Assembly (NCBI GenBank): GCA_003339415.1
Contig: PDHQ01000082.1
Span: 1 to 64,000, forward strand
Reading direction: 5' to 3'
From: Ophiocordyceps camponoti-saundersi (nom. inval.)
Lineage: Eukaryota; Ascomycota; Sordariomycetes; Hypocreales; Ophiocordycipitaceae
DNA length: 64,000 bases
The notes beneath the pieces are model-generated. The model was given only the letters and a program-made list of their open reading frames with translations, made no database searches and was not told the DNA's origin. How positions within the stretch are numbered: position 1 is the first letter of the stretch; each line of letters opens with the position of its first letter. The position numbers were made by a program, and so were the translations under genes. Shown here piece after piece: positions 11,006-21,308 of the stretch.

Positions 11006-12936
11006 ATGTCGCAGAATTCAAGCAGCGAAAGAGCGAGCCTGACGAACCTCCCCGATCACCTCTTGGCCGACATCATCGACTATTTCGATACAGCTCGCGA
11101 TGTCTCATCCCTCGGCCGGAGCTCGCGCCGCTTGCACAGCTTCGTCTGCCATGGCGGCGGCTGGCGGAGCTTCGCCTACAAGCGCTTCCCGACGCTCATG
11201 TCCTCGGCCCCTGACATGGGACTGCCTTGGAGCGCCATGGTCGACCGATTGACGTACCTCGACCGCTGCTGGGATACCCGTGCTCTTCTCTTCACCTCGT
11301 TTCGAGAGGATCAGAACGTACGAAACGGCCGTCGTAAGCGGGGGCAGCAATCGGTCGATTTCCAGGTCATCGTCTCTGCCCTAGCCCAACCGTTTTCTCC
11401 CCATGAGACGCTCGTCTACAGCGCGGGCGAGAAGCTGCATATTCGCCATCGTCATATCTCAGGGTCCGTCGGCGGCAGTCGCCATGATCGCTGGTTTACT
11501 CTGTCTGGCCGTTATAGTCCCGGTCCCGGCGACGTCACCGCCCTGTCCCTGATAGAGAGGGACTCCAAGTTGGAAATCATCGTCGGTAGGGCTGATGGCT
11601 CCGTCCGAATAATTACCGCCAGCGACGATTCGATTGGCAGACGTTTGTGTCATCTCCTCCCTGGCCATCCGCTGAGCAGCTCTCCAGGCCGGCTGGCGGT
11701 CATGTGGACCGAGTGGCAGCCCCAGACGCGCATCGTCGCTAGCTGCAGGGATTCCTTCCTGACTCTTCACGACCTCTCCAAGATTGAAAGCCGCTCTACA
11801 GGCTATGAGGTGAAGCTGGCGCCTATAGCTCATTTCGACGCCACCCCCGCCAACCATCATCAGGGGTCTGACGTGTCGTACGTCCGCTGCGCCAAGTTCA
11901 TAGGTTCCGACGGCATCGCCTGCGGCATCAGCGGTAGCCCTCGACCTCTCCGCTGGGGCAAGATACGGCCTACGGGCTTACAGCTCACTGGCTCGACCGC
12001 TGATCGGCCTTACAGCAAGCAAAGTTCGGCGCAAACGGTCATGGCCCTGGAGCAAGTCGGGGGTCAAGCCCACGAAAGCTTGCTACTAGGAGCCTGGGGT
12101 GACGGTAGCTACAGGTCTCCTTTTATACCCCTCCCTCTTCCCTCTCCCCATTGCCTTTTTTGCTTGGAAAAGCTCACATGTGGAATTCTAGGCTTCTTGA
12201 CTTGCGAACGCCGTCGAACCATGACGTCGTCTACCGCGACCGTCATCAACCGCATAACGCGGGCGCTTCGCTGCTTGTCTACGGCATGGATCGCTTCGTA
12301 GCCGGCAGTTATTCAGAGCCGGTACTGCGGTTCTTCGACTTCCGCAATCCGAAACCCTACTACCAATCCACCGCCAAGCCCTGTGACAGCCAGCTGCTCT
12401 CGCCCCGGCTAGACTGGGGTTGCGACGGCAGGCAACGAGATGCCACGAGCATCTTGTCTTCAAGGATCTCCGGCTGCGATCCAGGACGAGATTGCGTCTG
12501 CGTCTGGCACGAACACGCCCGGCAGCACGACTGGCGACCTGACGCCAGCGTCTTCCTCGGATCCTCTCGTCATGACCGCGTGGCCTCGCTTGCTAAGGCT
12601 TCGGACCTGTCGGACACGTTCTACTGCGGCCTGCGCGGCGCCATGGTCGAGGTTGCGTTGCACGGTGACATGGACGTCAACGGAAGGCCTCTTTGCGCTT
12701 ATCCCCGCTCCCCTCCTAAGGGATGCGTCGCCAAGGCGAACGAGGGCGGCATCCGACGTGTAAGCCTGCTGGAGACGGGCATCGGTCTTCGAACCCGCGG
12801 CCCCTGTAGCCCGATTACGCCCAAGACCGTTTTGTACGCGTACGGCGAGGCGTCGGTTCGGGAGGATGTTCAATCGCATGCGCGTCTGAACGGGAGGTGG
12901 TACGAGCTCGAGAGGGGACCGAGACGTGCGGCGTGA
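11006..12936 (+). CDS. F-box protein with WD-like C-terminal region
   Basis: Exons 11006-12114 and 12192-12936, product 617 residues. The F-box covers about residues 10-48 (LTNLPDHLLADIIDYF, then a Ser/Arg-rich helix), so the protein probably recruits a substrate to an SCF ubiquitin ligase through Skp1. The rest resembles a degenerate WD propeller: DGSVRIITASDD, FLTLHDLSKIE, DGSYR-LLDLRTP across the splice, and PVLRFFDFRNP. The donor (GTCTCC) is weak, but the phase and the restored DGSYRLLDLR reading favour it. The alternative donor GTAGCT at 12105, paired with the acceptor ending at 12172, also keeps the frame and gives GDAHMWNSRLLDLR. The start is the ATG at 11006. Target unknown. It lies between two family A repeat arms and converges on the nitronate monooxygenase gene. 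Confidence 0.85.
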
Positions 12937-12957
12937 GAAGATATTGCTGCTGCCGAG

Positions 12958-13125
12958 TACTATGTCAAGCTGACCATCAGGTCCTACCTGAGTTGACCAT
13001 ATACCCTTTTTTTCCATAACTCATTCAACCATAGATCCCCTTTTCCTAACCCGAACCCTGACCCGATAAACCCGCCGAAAGGCATTAGTTAGGGTTACGG
13101 TTAGGCTTGCCATAGGTAACCCGCG
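12958..13125. repeat. Family A inverted-repeat element, left arm
   Basis: Starts at a TA (12958-12959), followed by CTATGTCAAGCTGACCATCA, identical over its first 25 bases to the left terminus of the element at 48113. The arm then runs through a diverged spacer into AACCCGAACCCTGACCC and TTAGTTAGGGTTACGGTTAGG (about 13050-13110), the same telomere-like core. No matching right arm follows directly; the nearest inverted partner is at 14780-14940, beyond the nitronate monooxygenase gene. Confidence 0.75.
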
Positions 13126-13375
13126 GGAGCTGGCTGAGATATCCGTAGGACCTAAAGGTTGGCTTCATATGGTACTTGTAATTTCAGAGGCATCCGCAAA
13201 TGTGAAGATGATATCCGTAGGTGAGTGCGGATACAGATACATATATGAATTTTACTATGCATACATACAGTATATACATGACCGCGTCTGCCCCGGTCGT
13301 TTGCAAAGTCATCGTTTGTAAGCGGGAGCAGTTGATTGACGCTTTCTAGATATCGTCGTCATCATTATATTCACT

Positions 13376-14434
13376 CTATAGCTTGGGTCCAGGCTGGATC
13401 AGTGACAGTCTTTCTCGCAATGCCGCCTCAGCCTCAGTCTCTATACGCTTTACCAAGACGTCACAGGTAGGAATGTCGTGAATGAGACCAATGACTTGTC
13501 CCGCAGTCCAGACCTAGAGAGGAGAACAGGATCATGTCAGCCGAGAAAAGGGAGGGGAAGAAGAAAAAGAAACACGCACGCCGTGATCGGGATCGCCGTT
13601 GACAAAGACCTCCTTGCCTCGCTTCCCACTAACAAGGGGAGCGACCTCGGCAAACTCGCCCTTCTGACTCTCCCGCTCGATCTTCAACGCCTCGAGCGCA
13701 ACAGTATTCTTGTACAAGCGTGACGTGTTACGCCAACGACGTAACAAGAGTATCGTGTCCGTCTCGTCAGCCGATACGATCTCGTCCTTGATCCGTTGAT
13801 GGATGGGAGCCTCGATGGTACACATGAAGCGCGTGCCCATGTTGATTCCGCAGGCACCGAGGCACAAGGCAGCAGCCAGGCCCCAACCATCAGCGAAGCC
13901 TCCCGAGGCGATGAAGGGCACGCCGAGCGACTGTCGAGCCCGACTCAAGAGGATGAAGTTGGTGATGTCGCTTTCGCCAACGTGTCCTGCGCACTCGAAG
14001 CCATCGATGCTGAGGAAGTCGACGCCAAGCTTGACGGCGCTCTGGGCGTGACGAATCGTCGTGCACTTGTGAAGAACCGTCACGCCCGCCTTCTTCAGCT
14101 GCGCGATGATGGGGCCCGGCGAATTGCCGGCCGTCTCGACGATGCGGATACCCTCTTCCACCACGGCCCTGGCGTACGAGCCGTAGTCCGGAGGGACCAT
14201 GGACGGAAGAAGAGTCAGGTTGACGGCGAAAGGGTTGCGGGTTAGAGTGCGACACCGTCGGATCTCGTCGCGTAGCGCATCTGGCGAAGGGAAGATGAGG
14301 GCCGTTATGATTCCTAGCCCGCCCGCGTTGGACACGGCTGCCGCCAGGTCGGCCGTGCCTACGTGCATCATGCCGCCCTGCACGACGGGCACTCGGATGC
14401 CGAGCCGGCGCGTGAGCTCTGTTGTGATGGTCAT
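13376..14434 (-). CDS. Nitronate monooxygenase (2-nitropropane dioxygenase family)
   Basis: Exons 14434-13580 and 13513-13376 (66-nt intron, donor GTGCGT, acceptor CTCTAG), giving 330 residues. The second exon supplies the expected family ending VWTAGQVIGLIHDIPTC; without it the frame runs into unrelated sequence. The enzyme family is FMN-dependent and oxidises alkyl nitronates. Visible features are the N-terminal FMN/barrel strand VVQGGMMHVGTADLAAAVS with AGGLGII, the segment GFECAGHVGE with the presumed catalytic His, and the phosphate-binding part IASGGFADGWGLAAALCLGA. It could detoxify propionate-3-nitronate or similar compounds, but the substrate cannot be read from sequence. It sits between two inverted family A arms (12958-13125 and 14780-14940). 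Family confident; intron well supported. Confidence 0.92.
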
Positions 14435-15089
14435 TGGCGTAGAGAGAAAGGGGGTAAAGGATAGGAAGAGGAAAGGAGTTGGTGATAGGAGGAGGAGAAG
14501 GGGGAGAGACGCGTGCCTACGTCGTCGTCGTCGAGTCCGTCCTGTCGCTTATACATACCTCGGCAACCGAGGGATCAAAACCTGTCACGTGTGGTATGTC
14601 TCACACCGGGCGTCACGTGGAGTCCGTCACCGGTCCCTCGTTTCGGTGATGATTAGTGGAATCCTCTGGAGGACAAGCCGAGGCCCGAGGCAGTCGGTAA
14701 GCGCAGACGGTAGGGCTGAGAGAGTACGGATATACATACATACATGCAAGAGGGTCCTGCTAATGTAAGGCCCGCAGGGGTTGGGGTCAGGGTTAGGGTT
14801 ATGGCTACACAGTTCTTCGTGGTACAGTTAGATAAGGTGTACGGATAGGTTCTTCGTGGTACAATTAGATAAGGTGTACGGATAGGTAAAGTGGGTCTAC
14901 GATCGGCTAAGGTAAGGTGTCGATGGTCAGCTTGACATGGCACTGCGTTACACCGCCGGGGGGGGAGTTTATAGCGAGTTTTAGGGGGGGGAACGAGTCA
15001 GAAAGCTTGCCACCATCCATCCCATTCCCACCCACCATCTAACCCACCAAAAACCCACCTCTCTAAATAAAATTTAAATCCAAGCTCCG
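14435..15089. promoter_or_regulatory. Divergent intergenic region with two CACGTG sites
   Basis: This separates the starts of the nitronate monooxygenase and alanine aminotransferase genes. Two E-box-like sites, GTCACGTG at about 14583 and about 14610, lie 27 bp apart on the monooxygenase side. CACGTG is the core bound by Cbf1/bHLH-type factors in fungi; use here is inference. The aminotransferase-proximal half is occupied by a family A arm (see separate entry). Confidence 0.4.
14780..14940. repeat. Family A right arm with a 37-bp tandem duplication
   Basis: Contains GGTCAGGGTTAGGGTTATGG (telomere-like core, 14785-14804). Two near-identical 37-bp units follow at 14812-14848 and 14849-14885 (GTTCTTCGTGGTACARTTAG...GGATAG, one mismatch). 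GTGGGTCTACGATCGGCTAAGG comes next, and the arm ends in CGATGGTCAGCTTGACATGG. The end is the inverted complement of the arm at 12960. The flanking dinucleotide is CA, not TA, so the target duplication is not conserved at this end. Confidence 0.7.
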
Positions 15090-17070
15090 ATGGCTGCGGC
15101 TGCGGCTGCGGCGGCGACAACGACGACGGCGAGACGGCTATCGGCCACGGCTGCTGCCTGGGCATGGACAATCTCGGGCGCTGGTATGTAAGAGAACCCA
15201 TACCAACTAACCTAACTACCCTCCTCCTCCTCCTCCCCCTCCTCCTCCTCCGAGTCCTTCCTAAGCCACCAGCTGCTGGCCAAGGATGGATGGACCGTTG
15301 CCCTGTCAGTCGGCCTGGAGCCGGGGCTTCTCGGGTGTCAGGGAGCCAACTGCCACCCGCTTGTCTTCCTACTTCCCTCCCTGTTCTTCCTCATCTCCAT
15401 ACCTTACCTCCATCCTGTCTCCCGCATAGACATCTGACCTCTTCTCGTTTCATTATCTCGATTACGTCGTTGTTTTTTTTTTCCTTCCCTCCTCTTATCA
15501 CGACACTGACCGTGTACCTCGTGAAAAAAAAAACAAAAAAAAATACACAGCTCGCCACCACTCGACGATGAGGCTGACGGTCGACACCATCAACCCCAAT
15601 GTGCGGCGCGCCCAGTATGCCGTCAGAGGCGAGCTGGCCGTCAAGTCGGAAGAGTTCCGTGCACGTCTGGCCAAGAGTGGCGGCGATGCCGGCTTGCCCT
15701 TCGAGCAGGTCGTCTCGGCCAACATAGGGAATCCGCAGCAGTTGGACCAGAAGCCCATCACCTTCTTCCGCCAGGTCTGCAGTCTGCTGGAGAACCCGGA
15801 ATTGCTCAAGAAGCGCGACGTCCTCATCGATGGTCTCGGCTACAAGCCTGACGTTCTCGACCGAGCTCAGTGGCTGCTTCGTCAGGTGGGCTCCGTTGGT
15901 GCCTACAGCGCCAGCAACGGCGTGCCGGCCATTCGCGAGAGTATCGCTGCCTTTCTCGAGCGTGAGTCATGCGGCGTCGACGCTTCCTCGAGCTCTACCT
16001 GACACACACACCCACAAGGACGCGATGGCTTCCCTGCCGATCCGGCTCACATCTTTCTCTCGGCCGGCGCCTCGTCCGGTGTCAATACGCTGCTCAACGT
16101 CATCTGCGCCGACAAGTCTACGGGCATCTTGGTCCCCATCCCGCAGTATCCGCTCTACACTGCCACCTTGTCGCTGCTCAACGCCACCTGCGTGCCCTAC
16201 AACCTGGACGAGTCCCACGCCTGGGGCACCGACATGGCTACCATCAAGGCCGCCTACGACGCGGCCAAGGCTGATGGCGTCGACGTCCGCGCCATCGTCA
16301 TTATCAATCCGGGAAACCCGACGGGCGCCTCGCTGCCGGAAGACCATGTCCGCGCCGTGCTCGAGTTCGCCAGCCGCGAGCGCCTGGTCGTCATGGCCGA
16401 CGAGGTCTATCAGACAAACGTATTCGTCGGCAAGTTCCACAGCTTCAAACGCGTGCTCCGCACCATGCAGCGTGAGAGCCCCGGCCGCTACGACGACGTC
16501 GAGCTGGCCTCGCTCCACAGCATCTCCAAGGGCATGGTAGGCGAGTGCGGCCACCGCGGCGGCTACTTCGAGCTCGTCGGCTTCGACCCGGACGTCGAGG
16601 CCGAAATCTACAAATTCGTTTCCATCATGCTCTGCGCCCCCGTCATCGGCCAGTGCCTCGTCGAGCTCATGGTCAACCCGCCCAAGCCCGGCGACGCCTC
16701 GTACGAGCTCTACGACCGCGAATACCGCGCCATCTACGACGGCCTCCGTCTCCGCGCCGGCGCTCTCCACAAGGCCTTTTCGCAGATGGAGGGCGTCGAG
16801 TGCGCCGAGCCCCAGGGCGCCATGTACCTCTTCCCCACCATCCGACTGCCGCCGAGGGCCGTCGAGGCTGCCAAGGCCGAGGGCCGCTCTGCCGACGAGT
16901 TCTACTGCATGCGCATGCTCGAGGCCACGGGCATCTGCGTCATCCCCGGCTCCGGATTCGGTCAGGCCGACGGCTCCTTGCACTTTCGCACCACTTTCCT
17001 CGCCCCTGGCACTGAATGGGTTGGACGCATCGTCGACTTTCACAAGGATTTCATGGACAAGTACAGGTAG
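15090..17070 (+). CDS. Alanine aminotransferase (glutamate-pyruvate transaminase), probably with a mitochondrial leader exon
   Basis: Core exons 15551-15961 and 16019-17070 (57-nt intron, GTGAGT..AAG, branch CTGAC). A first exon, 15090-15183, can be joined in frame through a 367-nt intron (donor GTATGT, acceptor ACACAG at 15550). Product 518 residues from 15090, or 481 from the internal ATG at 15568. The enzyme interconverts alanine and 2-oxoglutarate with pyruvate and glutamate using PLP. Diagnostic segments are ANIGNPQQLDQKPITFFRQV, VGAYSASNGVPAIRESIA, the NPGNPTGASLP loop, the Schiff-base lysine in LHSISKGMVGECGHRGGY (K339 of the long form) and PGSGFGQ..LHFRTTFLAP. The leader is Ala/Thr-rich, has Arg and no acidic residue, as expected of a matrix presequence. 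The enzyme call is firm; the first exon is probable. Confidence 0.9.
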
Positions 17071-17455
17071 ACGCTTTACTCCCTTCCTATGGCCCTTTCT
17101 ATGGGAGGCAGTTAGGATGAAGACGACGAGGACGACGGGGACATTTCTAGAGTGGTAGATAAAAGTGAGCTACGGCCGACGTTTGTGTATGTATTTCCAC
17201 AAGGTGATAGAGAAAGGTAAATACTACCTACCTATACATACATATGCATGCTTTGCCATCGCCAGTCCTTCTCCTCTCCGTCTTTCTGTTCGTGATTCTT
17301 CCTCTCTAGTACCGTTCACGGTCATGAGTCTTCACCGGATTAATGAAAACCATCCATCCCCTTTACCCGGTATCACTCATCGTACTGTACAGCGAAGCTG
17401 AAGCTCAAGAAGAAGGGCGTTTGCCCCTTCACCATCCAAAGGTATTCGCCCCCCC

Positions 17456-19095
17456 TCACGCCCTCTCACTGCCGCGGAGGCGCACGGCCTGGCCATACTT
17501 CTGAAGCTTGGTGATGAGCTGATCGCCCTGGCGGACGACGTCCTGGTACTGCTTGTTCTTGTCGTCGGGACGATTCGTCTCGATGACACCCTTTCCCGAG
17601 ACGCGGTCGATGTTGCAGGGGATGCGACCGGCGGCGATGAACTTGGCGAGATCGCTGTTCACCGTCGTGCGTTGGCCGACGTTTCAAGAATATGGAGAGG
17701 GGATGGAGTTGAAAAGGGGCAAGGGGACTCACCGATCCAAATAGTCGACAGTCACGCCAAAATCGTTGGCCATGCTCTCGAGGCCGACGACTCGGTAACT
17801 CTGTAGGAGCTGCTGGTAGGCGCGCAGGCGCATCTCTCGTATGTACCAGTTCTTGTGCTCGTTGAGGTAGCGATCTTGGTTGAGGAATTGCTCCTCCACG
17901 TCGGCGAGGGACTGGAAGAAGGTCTTGTAGTTGCCGTTGTAAAGACTGCTGACCAGAAGGGCGAGCGGGCTGAAGTCGATGGCCATTTCGGACTCGGGCT
18001 GGTCGGTGCTGGAGCCGAGCGTCGTGAGGTTGACCGCCGTCGTCGCCGTCGTCGTCGCCGTGGCGGTAGCGGTCGCGGAAACGGGGGGAGCTTCGGTCAT
18101 TGAGGAGTCATCGGCGCCGGGACCTGCGCTGAGCGCACCGCTGAGGGCCAGCAGCTTATCTTCGCCGTCGCCCATGATGGCCTTGATCTCAGGCGCGTCG
18201 ACGACCTTGGATTTAAAGTCGACGCGCTTGAGCGAGACGGAGCCGGCGAGGACGGAGAAGACGACCAGGTTGGAGTATGAGCAGAGCTCGTAGCTGGTAA
18301 AGGTCGACAACGAGTCCAAGAGTAAAGGCGCGGCGAGATTGTAGGACCGGACGGTCAGGAGATAGAGGCCTTCGTAGGCCTTGAGTCGGTTGCGCCGGTC
18401 CCAGTCGCCGCCGGATTCGACCAGCGTCTTCGCTCGCTCGACATGCTTCTTCACTAGTGCCTTATCACCGTAGAAGAGAGCCATGCGGATGATGGCGAGG
18501 ACGAGGTCAATTTTGGTGCCGAGGATGCCCGTCTTCTCGAAGACGCTCTCGTACGCGGCGATGGCTTTGTCCTGCGGGGGGAGGGGAGACGAGTCAGTCG
18601 ACACTCAAAGTCTCGTTCCAGAATCGTAGACGGTACCTTATCGCCTACGCGGGCCCAAAACTCTGCCCTCTTGCCCTTTGCCGCCATGACTTCGGTATCA
18701 CCAGCCTGCTCGACGGCCTCGTCCTCCTCCTTCTGAAGCTCGGCCAGCTCTTTATCGTTTGCCTCTTTGAGCTTCGTGTAGAGAGCCTCGTCCCAGGGAA
18801 GGTTGACATTAGCGGCCGAGACCTTGGTGGCTACCATGCCGACCAAGCTGGATTTCCTGCTCGGAGGCTTGCCCGGGGCCGAAGAGGCGGCCTCGCCGAC
18901 GCCATTGAGGACGCCCTCTATAGGGTGCGCAAGATACCGGTAAAAGGGCGCCATCTTGTCTTCTACGATGGCATCGTGCAGCGTCTTGGCCGCCGCCTGC
19001 TGCGCTGCCTTGGAGGCATAGCCGTTTGTGATGGTGAAGACGTGCTGGGACAGCGGTAGCAGAGGCCACTTGGCGTACTGAGGATCGGATCCCAT
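17456..19095 (-). CDS. rpn7: 26S proteasome regulatory subunit Rpn7 (PSMD6)
   Basis: Exons 19095-18637, 18571-17733 and 17654-17456; introns of 65 and 78 nt; 498 residues. Rpn7 is a PCI-domain subunit of the 19S lid and helps organise the Rpn11 deubiquitinase. The N-terminal half carries the helical repeats (WARVGDK-DKAIAAYESVFEKTG, KIDLVLAIIRMALFYGD, RRNRLKAYEGLYLL, ELCSYSNLVVFSVLAG). The C-terminal PCI part shows YIREMRLRAYQQLLQSYRVV and the family ending VIETNRPDDKNKQYQDVVRQ. About 50 residues around 300-350, Ala/Thr/Ser-rich and coded by GTC/GCC-type repeats, form an insertion not usual in yeast or animal Rpn7. The ATG at 19095 gives MGSDPQYAKWP, a normal fungal start. Confidence 0.95.
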
Positions 19096-19454
19096 GGCGT
19101 CTCTGGGAGAGGAGTGAGGGTCGGCGAGCTTGGTGGTGTCTCGTCGATGAGTGAGAGGTGGGTGAGAAAAGGAGTTGATGATGGTGGATGAAGACAGAGG
19201 CAGAGAGAGCTCATCAGGGAGGTGCAGCTCCGTCAGTACCCAGTAGTACACTGCTCTATAATACTGCCGAGTGTTGTACGGTCTACCCTATAGACATACC
19301 CTACCTAGTTAGTCAGCGCTGCCGGCCCTACTTCTTAGGGCCTGGCCTAGCCGCACAGACCTAGCAGACGAGTACTCCTAGCAGACACATCATACACATC
19401 ACTACCACCTTCATCAGCGTTGCCCACCTCTTTGATATAAGGCTATTCCTGCCC

Positions 19455-19763
19455 ATGCCGAGAGTTACGACAGCCGAGCCGACCAGCCCCATAAACACTC
19501 GCTTACTATTATCTCGTTCTTCCTCCTTTCAGAGGAACCCATCGGAAGGTGACCCCCCTACCGACAGTGGTGACCCTCCGCCAGACTCTCCCGTATCAAA
19601 ACTGGCAGACGCAGTCGAACAGCTGCGCACCGAAGAGGAATTCCAACGCACTCCCTCACCGTTTCTCTCACGACGCCGACGCAAGAAGAACAAGATGTCG
19701 TCTTGCACGGGAGAAGGCTCCGGCCATGCAAGCTTAATCAGCAGCCTGGAGACTGTGACTTGA
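19455..19763 (+). CDS. Doubtful small reading frame, 102 codons
   Basis: ATG-initiated frame coding a hydrophilic, Pro/Ser/Glu-rich peptide ending in a basic patch (SRRRRKKNK). No domain recognised. The DNA CCCGTATC(A/G)AAA(C/T)T, read in frame as PVSKL, recurs near the end of the 19923-20519 frame. The two frames may therefore be parts of one gene or of a decayed duplicated unit. Could equally be non-coding. Confidence 0.25.
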   Translation: MPRVTTAEPTSPINTRLLLSRSSSFQRNPSEGDPPTDSGDPPPDSPVSKLADAVEQLRTEEEFQRTPSPFLSRRRRKKNKMSSCTGEGSGHASLISSLETVT

Positions 19764-19777
19764 GGGCGGCGTTACCA

Positions 19778-20380
19778 CATCCAAAGGGATAGGTTCTCTT
19801 GGTTTGACAATGGCCGGTCTCGCGTGTGCAACTTTCCAAGGGTTCTCCGACCTCTGTCTATCGAAGGCGGATCTGATTTCTCACATATTAGTGGAGCTTG
19901 GATCATCGATTTCCCAGTCCTAATGTCTGTTCTTCTTGATACCGTGGCACTCAAAAACCTTGCCCTCGACACAGAAAAGGTCGCCGCATTCTCGACAAAG
20001 AAGTCCGCACTGAAGAACTCGGGACAGCTACTAGAGTTCCACGAGAAACACAAATGGGATCCTCGTGTTTGTGCGAAAGAATGGACCCATCTGCCCAGCG
20101 AAGGGATCATTATTCAACTTCCCGCCGTCGCTGTCAATCGCATGCTGTCAACAGCATGGAGCGATGCCCACGGAACTCGCACGACCGTCAACCCGAGTGG
20201 CATTCCGTTGTTTGCCATTGCAGATCTCATCGCTGCGTCACCCAACAATATCAGCAAGGAGATGTACGGATGGGAAGGCTCACACCCAAAGGGATATGTT
20301 CTCTCTTTTGATAATGGTCGGTCTCGCGTGCGCAACTTTCCAAGGGTTCTCCGACCCCTGTCTTTCGCAAGCGGATCTGT
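19778..20380 (+). repeat. Pair of about 98-bp direct repeats, 503 bp apart
   Basis: Copy 1 at about 19778-19876 and copy 2 at about 20281-20380 share CGGTCTCGCGTG(T/C)GCAAC, TTTCCAAGGGTTCTCCGACC and GCGGATCTG, with roughly a dozen differences, near 88% by eye. The two copies flank a 400-bp unique stretch, an arrangement that fits a decayed terminal-repeat element or a partial tandem duplication. Confidence 0.7.
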
Positions 20381-20519
20381 TCGGCATTATCTTTCGTCTT
20401 ATCCAGATGCTGGAGCATCGATGGCAAAGGATTTGACCCCGCCCGTATCGAAATTACAATACGCGAAGTGCCGCGGCGCTCTTCTCGCGCCGCGGGCGGA
20501 TCGCCTGCTGGGACGCTAG
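19923..20519 (+). CDS. Doubtful reading frame inside a duplicated segment, 198 codons from the first ATG
   Basis: An open frame extends upstream to 19824, but the first ATG is at 19923. The product begins MSVLLDTVALKNLALDTEKV, has a Trp-containing middle (EFHEKHKWDPRVCAKEWTHL) and ends in an Arg-rich tail. I recognise no family. The frame overlaps one copy of the direct repeat (20281-20380), and other frames across the repeat are also open (LACATFQGFSD in frame 1), so openness alone is weak evidence. Possible remnant of a lineage-specific multicopy gene. Confidence 0.3.
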   Translation: MSVLLDTVALKNLALDTEKVAAFSTKKSALKNSGQLLEFHEKHKWDPRVCAKEWTHLPSEGIIIQLPAVAVNRMLSTAWSDAHGTRTTVNPSGIPLFAIADLIAASPNNISKEMYGWEGSHPKGYVLSFDNGRSRVRNFPRVLRPLSFASGSVRHYLSSYPDAGASMAKDLTPPVSKLQYAKCRGALLAPRADRLLGR

Positions 20520-21308
20520 GCCGGGGCCTATTTTTGTCGTCTCACGAAGGTCTAAACCCAACCCTGTTCTTCTCACCCTCTACCTCGCTGCCATTTTCGC
20601 TGGCCGTCCTGAGCTTTAGGTGGTGATCCAGACAGCGACGCTGGTAGCCTCCGTCATCATCCTCGTTCGCTATCGCAGTCGTTTGCCTGTCTTCGATGAA
20701 AAGGATTTGCGCCTATCGACTATGGTAAAAGACACAAAGCGGCGCCCCTTAACTATCATCTAAGACCGACAGCCGATGAGCTCCGACCGTGAATAAATGG
20801 AGGTACTCAGGATGATCGCAGCTGCGCTGTTTACTTTGAGTTATTCCGCGGTTGGATTAGGCCACTGGATGAAATGGTGGGATGCGTGGTGGACAGTCTC
20901 GATAGGTGGTGGCCTTTTGCAATGTCTTTACCGTATCGATGATGGGCCATAGTTCACGAAATATATAAGTATTATTATATCACCAGTGATACAGCAGGCA
21001 ACAACTGCAAATCCACACACAGCTTCTCTTACTCTGCAGGGCTTTTGTTCCTTCGGATTATCATCTCTTGCCCCAGCAATTCCATGTTTAATGAACCAAG
21101 TCTCACCGTTGCGCTTACTTAAGCCACTCACCCCTCCGAAACTCCCAGCTGGCAGCCCCCAGCACCAACTGCGACAGTACTTCAACATCGTGTGATCAGC
21201 CTCCCTTTTCACCCCCATCCCGATCATCTTCCCATTGCACGCCACCGTTCTCTCTCCTCGAGCTTCAGTGCGGCTCATAGAAGGATTCCAAACGAAAAAG
21301 GACTCGGC

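Larger units (their letters stand above)
19096..21308. other. 2.2-kb interval between rpn7 and the cap methyltransferase gene
   Basis: This holds the divergent promoters of both genes plus the repeat-bearing segment with two doubtful reading frames listed separately (19455-20519). The remainder, 20520-21300, shows only short frames. Nothing else is recognisable. Confidence 0.4.

Noticed and set aside
15967..17043. 358-codon minus-strand frame antisense to alanine aminotransferase
   Set aside because: It mirrors a GC-rich coding strand with strong third-position bias, is dominated by Ala/Asp/Val/Glu, has no domain, and the plus strand is an unmistakable aminotransferase.
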